Assembly: GCA_905203045.1 (NCBI GenBank) | Contig: CAJKUH010000001.1 | Coordinates: forward strand, 124,001 to 188,000 | DNA: 64,000 nucleotides | Direction of reading: 5' to 3' | Source of the DNA: an uncultured Eggerthella sp. | GTDB lineage: Bacteria; Actinomycetota; Coriobacteriia; Coriobacteriales; Eggerthellaceae | In this document: positions 6,839 to 13,791 of the stretch, piece after piece | Numbering within the stretch: the stretch's first letter is position 1 | How the letters are laid out: each line of letters starts with the position of its first letter | Notes under the pieces: generated by a model | Seen by the model: the letters and a program-made list of their open reading frames with translations, nothing else | Database searches by the model: none | What the model was told of the DNA's origin: nothing | Position numbers and translations under genes: made by a program

Positions 6839-8188
6839 ATGAATCCAGCGGTGATCATACCTACGTTCCACACGGCGCCCACGCGCAAACGCGGGGCATC
6901 GAAGCCTTCGAACCTCTACGATCACCCCACACCCCTTAACGAACAGGGCAGCTTGGGCAGGTGCCTTAATTCGCTGCAGCATGTTCGCGGCTTAGGTCAG
7001 GTAATCATCCTGGTGGCTGCCGAATGCGGCGTGGAAGACGAAGCCGCCAAAAAAGTGCAGGCAATCGCCAACCAGTTCCCCCATATGCACACGCTGGTAA
7101 TCGGCCGCGCGGAAGCTGAGATTGTGCAGCAGCGCTTGGACCAGCTGGGCTTCGGCGGACAGCAGACGGCCATCGGGCTTACCGGATATGCCGCCGTCCG
7201 CAACCTGGGCTTGGTAATTGCACAGGTACTGGGCTTCGACTCTGTGGTGTTCGTCGACGACGACGAGATCATCGACGACGAGGCGTTTCTCGAAAAGGCC
7301 ATGTACGGTTTGGGCAAGCTCACCAAGAAGGGCATTCCCATCCTTGCCAAGTCGGGTTTCTACTTCAACGACGAAGGCACGTATTACTCCAAAAGCCAGA
7401 ACCATTGGTACAACCATTTTTGGCAACAGGGCCGTGCGTTCAACAACTGGATTTCCAAGGCTATGGCGGGCCCGCGTCTTTCGCGCTCGAACCACGTGTG
7501 CGGCGGCTGCTTGGCGCTGCACCGCGAAACGTACCGCCGCTTGAGCTTCGATCCGTGGATCATGCGCGGCGAAGACCTGGACTACCTGCTTGACCTGCGC
7601 ATGTATGGATCCGACATCTGGTTCGATAACCAGTGGTCGCTCACGCACCGCCCTCCGCGCGACAGGCACGAGGGCCATCGCTTCTACCGTGATATCTTCC
7701 GTTGGGTGTACGAGTACTACAAAATCGAGTTCAGCCGCGCGCAGATCGATCTTCTGCAGATCAAGCCCTCTTCGCTGATGCCGTATCCGGGGCCGTTCTT
7801 GGAGCCGGGTATCACCAAGCGCATCAAGCGTACGGCGTTCTTGCGTTCGCTGGCGCGCCCCGACAAGAAGCGCTACCGCGAAGGCGCGAAGGCCGCGGCG
7901 GGCGAGGCAACCGAGTACGCCCAGGAGCACTGCATGAAGTACTTCGAGTTCCAGTACACCTGGGGCGATATCATGGCGCGCATGGAAAGCGACGGCGGGT
8001 TGCGCCATGCGTTGGTGCAGGCGGTCATCGCGCGCCAGTCGGGCGAAGAAGTGGTGGTCGAAGCGGCGAATACACCTGGCGGAATGCCCGACGACGTTCG
8101 CGATATTCCCGAGCAGGCGGAAACGGTTGCTGTTAACCTCGACCCAGGTTTAACATCTGAGATAAGGCTGAACATCAACGAGGAATAG
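6839..8188 (+). CDS. Family 2-type glycosyltransferase
   Basis: A 449-residue cytoplasmic protein with a GT-A fold: an N-terminal nucleotide-binding region (VIIPTFHTAP, SLGRCLNSLQ) and the metal/UDP-binding acidic motif FVDDDEIIDD at about residue 136. A later segment MRGEDLDYLLDLRMYG resembles the ED catalytic motif of GT2 enzymes. There is no transmembrane helix, so it likely modifies a soluble or peripheral acceptor. ATG 6839 follows AAAGGGGG. The C-terminal extension (about residues 330-449) has no motif I know. Acceptor and sugar cannot be told from sequence. TauE follows after 15 bases. Confidence 0.8.
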   Translation: MNPAVIIPTFHTAPTRKRGASKPSNLYDHPTPLNEQGSLGRCLNSLQHVRGLGQVIILVAAECGVEDEAAKKVQAIANQFPHMHTLVIGRAEAEIVQQRLDQLGFGGQQTAIGLTGYAAVRNLGLVIAQVLGFDSVVFVDDDEIIDDEAFLEKAMYGLGKLTKKGIPILAKSGFYFNDEGTYYSKSQNHWYNHFWQQGRAFNNWISKAMAGPRLSRSNHVCGGCLALHRETYRRLSFDPWIMRGEDLDYLLDLRMYGSDIWFDNQWSLTHRPPRDRHEGHRFYRDIFRWVYEYYKIEFSRAQIDLLQIKPSSLMPYPGPFLEPGITKRIKRTAFLRSLARPDKKRYREGAKAAAGEATEYAQEHCMKYFEFQYTWGDIMARMESDGGLRHALVQAVIARQSGEEVVVEAANTPGGMPDDVRDIPEQAETVAVNLDPGLTSEIRLNINEE

Positions 8189-8203
8189 GATTCGGCGCGC
8201 TTC

Positions 8204-9049
8204 ATGGAAACCCTTGTACTCACCGTAGCAGTTGGCGTAGTTGTTGGCATTTTATCGGGCTTGTTGGGTATCGGAGGCGGAACCTTGATGGTTCCTATAT
8301 TCCGCTTGGGTTTCAGCCTTTCCGCGTTCGCTTCCACGGCAACCTCGCTGTTCACTATTATCCCCACTTCGCTGGTGGGCTTTGTAACGCACATCAAGAA
8401 CAAGACGTGCATCCCCAAGCTGGGCATCGTGTGCGGTTTGGCCGGCGCATGCACCAGCCCAGTGGGCGTGTTCTTGGCTAACCTTTCGCCGGCATGGATG
8501 GTTATGCTGGCGGCCGCCATCATCATCGGCTATTCGTCGTTCAAGATGTTCCGCAAGGCGGTGCGCATGCCGAAGAATCCCGCTTCCGGCAAAGCGATGG
8601 GCGTCGACGTGGAAAAGGCGGCCGTCAAAGCAGCAGCGGTGGAAGAGGACTTGGGCGAAGGTGGCTTCGAGCTTACTCGCAGCAATCTGCCCAAGGCCAT
8701 TGCCATTGGCCTTACGGCCGGTTTGGCGTCGGGCTATGTGGGCGTCGGCGGCGGCTTTCTGATGGTGCCGCTGTTCGTTTCGGTGCTGGGCGTTATGATG
8801 CGCAAGGCTTCGGGCACGTCGCTCATTGCCATTATGATTCTGGCTATCCCCGGTGTTATAGAACAGGGCCTGCTGGGCAACATCGACTATCTTGCCGGTA
8901 TCGCCATGGCGGCAGGCAGCATTCCCGGCGCGGTGATCGGCGCGAACTTGGTGCGTCGCGTGCCCGAACGCCAGCTGCGTTTCATCTTCGGCGCGTTCCT
9001 GCTTGTCAGTGCGGTGGTGCTGCTGGGCAACGAAATCGTGGCGCTGTAG
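8204..9049 (+). CDS. TauE/SafE family anion exporter
   Basis: A 281-residue membrane protein with two copies of the TauE/SafE signature, GLLGIGGGTLMVPIF near residue 25 and GYVGVGGGFLMVPLF near residue 185, each followed by the SxxASTATSLF / ASGTSLIAI type of helix. A hydrophilic loop of about 50 residues (about 120-165) joins the halves. Members export sulfite, sulfoacetate or related organic anions, or import sulfur compounds; the substrate is not determinable here. It probably shares a transcript with the upstream glycosyltransferase and ends at a strong terminator. Confidence 0.9.
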   Translation: METLVLTVAVGVVVGILSGLLGIGGGTLMVPIFRLGFSLSAFASTATSLFTIIPTSLVGFVTHIKNKTCIPKLGIVCGLAGACTSPVGVFLANLSPAWMVMLAAAIIIGYSSFKMFRKAVRMPKNPASGKAMGVDVEKAAVKAAAVEEDLGEGGFELTRSNLPKAIAIGLTAGLASGYVGVGGGFLMVPLFVSVLGVMMRKASGTSLIAIMILAIPGVIEQGLLGNIDYLAGIAMAAGSIPGAVIGANLVRRVPERQLRFIFGAFLLVSAVVLLGNEIVAL

Positions 9050-9072
9050 GCGGGCCTCGGCTTCCGCCCCCC

Positions 9073-9104
9073 CGCAAGGCGGGCTGTAGGCCTTGCGTTT
9101 TTTT
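9073..9104 (+). terminator. Rho-independent terminator after the TauE gene
   Basis: CGCAAGGC (9073-9080) pairs with GCCTTGCG (9090-9097) across a nine-base loop and is followed by seven T residues. It lies 23 bases after the TauE stop and separates it from the two-component system. Confidence 0.85.
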
Positions 9105-9281
9105 GCAGCACGCGATGCTTGCCTTGGCTTCTGGTAAGGCGCCGTTTCGTCCCGCGTGCCTGTGGGCGTGCCTCGGCCTATTGCGTTTGCCAGTTGAACG
9201 GGCAAATATGCTATGGTCGAATCGTTTGCTGCTCGTTTGGCGGCAAACGAAGAAATACCTCTTACGCTGCAAGGATTGCTC

Positions 9282-10580
9282 ATGGCTTACCCTCGTCACA
9301 ACGTTACCATTGCCCTTGAAATTGCCTCGCTGTGCATGGCACTGCTGTGCGGCTGCGTGCTGGGTTGGGCAATGTTCGGCCCCGACCGCAACTACCTGGT
9401 GCTTACCATCGCGGGCACGCTGTTCACGGCGTTTCTGCTTATCACCATCGCTTTGATCCTGGATCCCGACCGCATTCGCGCAAACCAGTCTATGTCGGTG
9501 CTGAACCTGGCAAGCGAAACGCTGGAAGCCATGCAGGAAGGCTTCACGTCCGAAGCGGCGCAGAAGGTGTGCGACATTCTGCTGCCTTCCACTTCGGCTT
9601 GCGCCGTTGCCGTCACCGACCGTGAGATTGTTCTGGGCTATTCCGGTTCCGGCAAGGAAGAGCTGGGCGAATTGGGCGGCCACATCCGCACGGCCGGCAC
9701 CAAGCGCACGGTGCAAGATGGCAAAACCCGTGTGCTGCGCTCGCAGCTGGAAGTGGGCTTGCCCGCCCCCATTAAAACCATTCAGGCTGCCATCATCGTT
9801 CCCCTGAAGATGGGCTCCTCCTCTTCCATCCAGGGCACGTTGAAGTTCTACTATCCCAAGGCTTCCCGCATTACCGAAACGCAGATTTCCGTGGCGGAAG
9901 GCTTCGGTCAGCTGCTTTCCACCCAGCTTGCTGCCCTGCAGCTGGAAGACCAGAAGAAGCTGGCAACCAGCATGGAGCTTAAGGCCCTGCAAAGCCAGAT
10001 CAACCCGCATTTCTTGTTCAACATCATCAATACCATGGCGTCGCTTGTGCGCACCGACCCCGACAAGGCGCGTGTTATGTTGCGCGAATTCGCGGTGTTC
10101 TATCGTCAGACGCTGGAAAACAGCTCCGACCTTATTCCGCTTTCGCGCGAAGTGGAGCAAACCGTGCGCTACCTTTCGCTCGAACAGGCGCGCTTCGGCG
10201 AAGACCGCTTGGCCGTGGAAGTGGACATCGACGACGAGGTGCGCGCTATGCAGGTGCCCGCCTTCATGGTGCAGCCTCTGGTTGAAAACGCGGTGAAGCA
10301 CGCCATGCCCGCCGAAGGCAAGCTCACCATTTCCATTTCCGGAAGCTTGGAAGGCAATGACGTGTATCTTCACGTGAACGACGATGGCATCGGCATGAAG
10401 GAAGAAGACCGCATCAACATCATGGCGCCCAAGTCTGAAACGGGATTGGGCATTGCCGTGAAGAACATCAACGACCGTCTTCGCGGGTACTACGGCGAGC
10501 ATGCCTATATGGACATCCAAAGCGAACTGGGCAAGGGCACGGCGGTTACGCTGTTCCTTCCCGAGTGCGCGAACATGTAA
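9282..10580 (+). CDS. LytS/YehU-type sensor histidine kinase with GAF-like domain
   Basis: A 432-residue membrane kinase. Two TM helices (about 9-31 and 38-59) precede a GAF-like sensor region (about 75-220), a His_kinase domain with the phospho-acceptor motif QINPHFLFNIINT (His about 243), and an HATPase_c domain with PLVENAVKHA and DDGIGM (about 366). NPHFLFN is diagnostic of the LytS/YehU class that partners LytTR regulators, as here. I chose ATG 9282 because AAGGA lies six bases before it; an in-frame ATG at 9213 has no site. The signal is unknown. Having only two TM helices is shorter than the sensor module of canonical LytS. Confidence 0.9.
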   Translation: MAYPRHNVTIALEIASLCMALLCGCVLGWAMFGPDRNYLVLTIAGTLFTAFLLITIALILDPDRIRANQSMSVLNLASETLEAMQEGFTSEAAQKVCDILLPSTSACAVAVTDREIVLGYSGSGKEELGELGGHIRTAGTKRTVQDGKTRVLRSQLEVGLPAPIKTIQAAIIVPLKMGSSSSIQGTLKFYYPKASRITETQISVAEGFGQLLSTQLAALQLEDQKKLATSMELKALQSQINPHFLFNIINTMASLVRTDPDKARVMLREFAVFYRQTLENSSDLIPLSREVEQTVRYLSLEQARFGEDRLAVEVDIDDEVRAMQVPAFMVQPLVENAVKHAMPAEGKLTISISGSLEGNDVYLHVNDDGIGMKEEDRINIMAPKSETGLGIAVKNINDRLRGYYGEHAYMDIQSELGKGTAVTLFLPECANM

Positions 10581-10634
10581 CGTCCCTACCTGTTTAGGCT
10601 ATGAGATAGGTGCTCGCTTTTTCGGTAAGTGGTC

Positions 10635-10640
10635 TATAAT
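10635..10640 (+). promoter_or_regulatory. -10 box upstream of the LytTR regulator
   Basis: A perfect TATAAT is 42 bases upstream of the regulator's TTG start. It would give a leader of about 30 nt carrying the GAGGAGG ribosome binding site. No good -35 is seen, so the promoter may depend on an activator, possibly the regulator itself. The response regulator may therefore be made independently of its kinase. Confidence 0.5.
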
Positions 10641-10676
10641 ACGAATGATTAATCTGTGAAACACGAGGAGGCTGCG

Positions 10677-11390
10677 TTGCTGAAGGCAATCATTGTTGAC
10701 GACGAGGCGCCGGCGCGTTCCGAGCTGCGCTTTTTGCTGAACGAGCTCAATCAAACTGAAGTTGTTGCCGAGGCTGCTAGCGTTCGCGAGGCTATTGAAA
10801 AGCTGAAGGAATACCCTTGCGACGTTATGTTTTTGGACATCAACATGCCTGAGGCTACCGGTATCCAGCTTGCAGAGGCTCTGCAGCATTTGAAGTATCC
10901 GCCTGCCGTGGTGTTCGTCACCGCTTACAGCGAGTTTGCGCTGGACGCTTTCAAGGTGAACGCCATCGATTATCTGGTGAAGCCCGTTGAAACCGAGCGC
11001 CTTGCCCATGCACTTGCCCGCGTACGCGAGCATGTGCTGCTGCACGCGAAGGCGCAGAAGGCCGAGCGCATCCCGGTTGAAAAGGGCGGCAAGAAGATCC
11101 TCATCAACATCGACGACATTCGCTACGTTATGGCGCGCGACGATTATGCGTACCTGCAAACGGGCGTCGATCGCTTCTTTTCCACGGTCAGCTTGGCTCA
11201 GCTGGAAAAGACCCTCGATGGCCACGGCTTCTTCCGCGTGCATCGTGGTTACCTGGTTAACCTTGCACTGGTTAAGGAAGTTGAGCCTCAGTCGGGCGGT
11301 ACGCTGCTGCTTACGCTCGATGGCGTAGACGAGAAGATTCCCGTTTCCCGTCGCCGCGTTTCTTCCCTGAAGAAGGCTTTGGGGCTGTAG
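10677..11390 (+). CDS. LytTR-family response regulator
   Basis: A 237-residue regulator. The receiver domain (about 1-120) has the acidic pair DDEAP, the phospho-acceptor Asp54 in FLDINMP, Thr/Ser VTAYS and Lys in YLVKPV. The C-terminal LytTR DNA-binding domain (about 135-237) carries RDDYAYLQT and FFRVHRGYLVNL, hallmarks of the family. TTG 10677 was chosen because GAGGAGG precedes it by five bases; the in-frame GTG at 10656 lacks a site. It pairs with the upstream sensor kinase. Such systems control cell-envelope, peptidase or nutrient-uptake genes; the target here is unknown. Confidence 0.93.
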   Translation: MLKAIIVDDEAPARSELRFLLNELNQTEVVAEAASVREAIEKLKEYPCDVMFLDINMPEATGIQLAEALQHLKYPPAVVFVTAYSEFALDAFKVNAIDYLVKPVETERLAHALARVREHVLLHAKAQKAERIPVEKGGKKILINIDDIRYVMARDDYAYLQTGVDRFFSTVSLAQLEKTLDGHGFFRVHRGYLVNLALVKEVEPQSGGTLLLTLDGVDEKIPVSRRRVSSLKKALGL

Positions 11391-11400
11391 TTGCGTTTCG

Positions 11401-11523
11401 GTTGCGCTGTTCTGTCGAACATCGCATGACTCGTGAGACGCGATGACGCTGCGCGGGATTCTGACGGCGCAGGGAAATTTCAAAGGGGCAGGCATGGCGC
11501 GAAGGCCAATGCCTGCCCCTTTT
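11401..11523 (+). repeat. Dispersed structured repeat, copy A
   Basis: About 120 bases that recur at 42029-42150 with most positions conserved, including the blocks CTCGTGAGACGC, CTGCGCGGGA, GCAGGGAAAT and GGCAGGCATGGCGCGAAGG. It contains several self-complementary segments: TGTTC/GAACA, CTGCGC/GCGCAG and a terminator-like 3' hairpin. In both copies it follows the stop of a plus-strand gene. It has no coding potential. It may be a small mobile or structured RNA element. Confidence 0.65.
11482..11523 (+). terminator. Terminator formed by the 3' end of repeat copy A
   Basis: AAAGGGGCAGGCAT (11482-11495) pairs perfectly with ATGCCTGCCCCTTT (11509-11522), a 14-bp stem whose 3' arm runs into a short T-tract. 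It would end transcription from the LytTR gene. Confidence 0.75.
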
Positions 11524-11658
11524 CAATCCCCTTGCACTTGCCGGGATCTCGCCCGCTGATTTACTGGCGTATGCCCTTGCCTTTTATTTTCCTGATTTTG
11601 CTGGCGATCCCGTTTTTGATCGGCCCCCTATATTCTCTGAAAGAAGGAAACTGCCGTA

Positions 11659-12357
11659 ATGGCTGACGATTTTATCTCTTTGAATCCCAAGCGCGATGTG
11701 GCGCTGTTCGATTTGGACGGCACAGTACTGGATACGTACGAGCCTATTCTGGTGAGCATGCGCTATGCCACCGAAAAGGTGTTTGGCAAGGCGCTGCCCG
11801 ATGCCGAGCTGATTGCCAAGGTGGGCCAGCCGTTGGTGGTACAGATGCAGACGTTTGTCGAAGACCATGGCTACGCCCCCGAAGTGGCCGATGAGCTTAC
11901 CCGCGTGTACCGCGAATTCAACGAACGCGACTTGGACGAAAAGTCGCATCCCTTCGCGGGCGTGCCCGAGGCTCTTGCTGCTTTGAAGAGCGCCGGCTTC
12001 ACGCTGGGCGTGGTAACGTCGAAGCGCGTTGGCCTGGCAACGAAGAGCTTGAAGGCGCATGGCCTGTACGACATTTTCGCCTGCGTGAACGGCGCGGAAG
12101 ACAGCACTGCTCACAAACCCGACCCTGAACCGTTGCTGGCGGCGGCGAAGAAACTGGGCGTTTCGCCTGATAGATGTGTGTATGTGGGCGATAGCCCCTA
12201 TGATTTGCAGGCAGCGCATGCCGCCGATATGCCGTGCGTGGGCGTTACCTGGGGCAAGTTCTTCGGGCGCGAAATCTTGCTGAAGCAGATGCCCAGCGTG
12301 CTTATTGCCAGCCCCGAAGAGCTGGTCGGCGCCGTAGAATTCGCAGCCATCCATTAA
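11659..12357 (+). CDS. HAD-superfamily phosphatase, phosphoglycolate phosphatase-like
   Basis: A 232-residue HAD hydrolase. Motif I FDLDGT has the nucleophile Asp18 and acid/base Asp20. The helical cap (about 30-95) follows; motif II is VTSK (about 117), a Lys appears in AHKPDPEPL, and motif IV is GDSPYDLQAA. Size and motifs fit the Gph/PGP subfamily, which dephosphorylates small phosphate esters such as 2-phosphoglycolate; the true substrate is not fixed by sequence. AAGAAGGAAA precedes the ATG. The stop abuts a GGGGACAGTCCCC palindrome. Confidence 0.88.
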   Translation: MADDFISLNPKRDVALFDLDGTVLDTYEPILVSMRYATEKVFGKALPDAELIAKVGQPLVVQMQTFVEDHGYAPEVADELTRVYREFNERDLDEKSHPFAGVPEALAALKSAGFTLGVVTSKRVGLATKSLKAHGLYDIFACVNGAEDSTAHKPDPEPLLAAAKKLGVSPDRCVYVGDSPYDLQAAHAADMPCVGVTWGKFFGREILLKQMPSVLIASPEELVGAVEFAAIH

Positions 12358-12382
12358 CAAAAAGGGGACAGTCCCCTTTTTG
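12358..12382. repeat. Short palindromic repeat (GGGGACAGTCCCC family)
   Basis: Perfect inverted repeat CAAAAAGGGGAC-A-GTCCCCTTTTTG directly after the HAD-gene stop. It has the same core as the palindromes at 17772, 18271, 43502, 43635, 45975 and 58882. As RNA it folds into a 12-bp stem with a 3' T-run and could act as a terminator. Confidence 0.85.
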
Positions 12383-12408
12383 CTATTTTGCGAGAGAAGG
12401 GTATCAAC

Positions 12409-12804
12409 ATGGGTATGCGCACTGAAACCGTATGCGTTGGGGAAGGCGCCTTCGCGCTGGAAGCGGTGCTCACGGTAACGCCACGTGGCATTGTTGTGTT
12501 CGCCTGCACGCCGGAATTTGCTCATGTGGGCGCTACCGCCCAGGCTATCCCGCGCCCCGAACCAGGGCGCACCGCAACGGTAAGCTTGCTTGCCGTGCCC
12601 TGCCATCGAGACGAAATCCCTGCTCACGATATTGCGGCCGCCCTGGCTACGAGGTTTTCCGTCCCTTGCGTTGCCAGCACGGGCTACCACGTGGACAACG
12701 CCACCCCCGCCGACCTGCAGAAGATGCTCGACGTGAACAAGCAGCTCATTACGGCCCTGGAAAAGCGCGTTGGCGAAATGCGGGAAAGCGATTCTGACGA
12801 GTAG
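12409..12804 (+). CDS. LpdD-like protein (prenyl-FMN chaperone-type domain)
   Basis: A 131-residue protein read from ATG 12409 behind GAGAAGGG. Its motifs VFACTPEFAHVGATAQA (about 31-47) and GYHVDNATPADLQKML (about 99-114) match, by my recall, the small LpdD family: the third subunit of gallate/protocatechuate decarboxylases and a proposed prenyl-FMN chaperone for UbiD-type enzymes. No UbiD or UbiX homologue lies in this window, so the partner must be elsewhere, or the protein has another job. Its neighbours (HAD phosphatase, purE) give no functional hint. Assignment is moderate. Confidence 0.6.
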   Translation: MGMRTETVCVGEGAFALEAVLTVTPRGIVVFACTPEFAHVGATAQAIPRPEPGRTATVSLLAVPCHRDEIPAHDIAAALATRFSVPCVASTGYHVDNATPADLQKMLDVNKQLITALEKRVGEMRESDSDE

Positions 12805-12947
12805 CATCAGCTCGTTGCCGGCTGTATTCGAGGCGCGGCCTCGACCTTCCGTGCCGGTGCTTGCTGGCTGTTTTCGAGGTACATTGAGGTGTTTCCTGCG
12901 CCTTTTGTGCCTGCGCTTGCCCGGAAAACCAGAAAACGGCCTGTGCG

Positions 12948-13098
12948 TGGCAGAATAACCGCCTAAAGTACGATTGTCTTTCTCCTAACGCCGCTTCTGT
13001 TGCTTAAACTTGCAAGATAATCAACAAATTAATAGTTATTGTGGCGAAATAAAAACAAGAGCCACAAGGGCATCGTACTTTAGGCGGTTATTCTGCCA
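12948..13098. mobile_element. MITE-like inverted-repeat element, copy 1 (151 bp)
   Basis: TGGCAGAATAACCGCCTAAA (12948-12967) continues through GTACGAT to 12974 and is repeated exactly in reverse complement at 13072-13098: 27-bp terminal inverted repeats. The inside is AT-rich and non-coding. Related elements sit at 39225-39367 and 51636-51788. Together with the palindrome at 12358, it accounts for most of the 12805-13259 gene-free stretch. No transposase is seen nearby, so a non-autonomous element is likely, but a structured RNA or chromosomal site is possible. Confidence 0.7.
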
Positions 13099-13259
13099 TG
13101 GTGGCCCCGTTTCTTGGCTTTAAGGCCGGCCTGTTACGGCTTTTTGCCCCCTCATCGTCGGGCAATCCTCAACCGACAAGGGGCCAGACGGATCCAGCTG
13201 CTCGATGCTCCTCATTGACCCTTTGCGGCGGACGGGGAAACGTGCCTGTGATAGTGCGG

Positions 13260-13268
13260 TGTTACAAT
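13260..13268 (+). promoter_or_regulatory. Extended -10 promoter for purE
   Basis: TGT followed by TACAAT (13263-13268) is an extended -10 element 38 bases upstream of the purE ATG. The -35 region is weak, as expected for extended -10 promoters. A TAAGGA ribosome site lies between it and the start codon. Confidence 0.5.
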
Positions 13269-13305
13269 TGCGCGTAAAGGAAAACCGCGTCTCTAAGGAC
13301 AAGCA

Positions 13306-13779
13306 ATGAGCTCTATTTTTGGCGACAAGCCCATAGTTGGCATCATCATGGGATCCGAATCCGACATGTCCACGATGGAAGCATGCATGAAGCAGCTTGA
13401 CGAACTGGACGTCCCCTATGAAGTTAAGGTGGCAAGCGCGCATCGCAAGCCCGCTGAAGTGCACGAATGGGCAAGTTCTGCCGTAGACCGCGGCCTGCGC
13501 GTTATCATCGCTGCGGCTGGCAAGGCGGCGCATCTTGGCGGCGTGGTTGCCGCTTACACCCCGCTGCCCATCATTGCCGTTCCCATGAAGACGAGCGATT
13601 TGGGCGGCCTTGATTCCCTGCTTTCCATGGTTCAGATGCCTAGCGGCGTACCAGTGGCGACGGTTGCCATCAACGGCGCAAAGAATGCTGCCATTTTAGC
13701 TGTTCAGATGCTGGGTACGGGCAACGACGAAGCTCGCGCGAAGATTGAAAAGCTCAAAGCCGACATGGCCCAGGCATAA
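13306..13779 (+). CDS. purE: N5-carboxyaminoimidazole ribonucleotide mutase
   Basis: A 157-residue cytosolic enzyme of de novo purine synthesis. It converts N5-CAIR to CAIR (class I PurE). The substrate-binding motif GSESDMSTM (about 16-24), ASAHRKP with the catalytic His (about 46-52) and AAGKAAHLGGVVA (about 72-84) are all present, and the length is normal. purK is not adjacent. A promoter lies upstream and iorA starts 12 bases after its stop, so purE leads the iorAB transcript despite being unrelated in function. Confidence 0.95.
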   Translation: MSSIFGDKPIVGIIMGSESDMSTMEACMKQLDELDVPYEVKVASAHRKPAEVHEWASSAVDRGLRVIIAAAGKAAHLGGVVAAYTPLPIIAVPMKTSDLGGLDSLLSMVQMPSGVPVATVAINGAKNAAILAVQMLGTGNDEARAKIEKLKADMAQA

Positions 13780-13791
13780 GGAATCCCGTTA

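Noticed and set aside
9006..10520. A 504-codon open frame antisense to the sensor kinase
   Set aside because: It is a shadow of high GC third positions: no ribosome site, His/Gln/Arg-rich product without domains, and it fully overlaps a well-supported kinase gene.
12948..13098. Whether the inverted-repeat elements are complete insertion sequences
   Set aside because: At about 150 bp with no open frame they cannot encode a transposase; at most they are non-autonomous.
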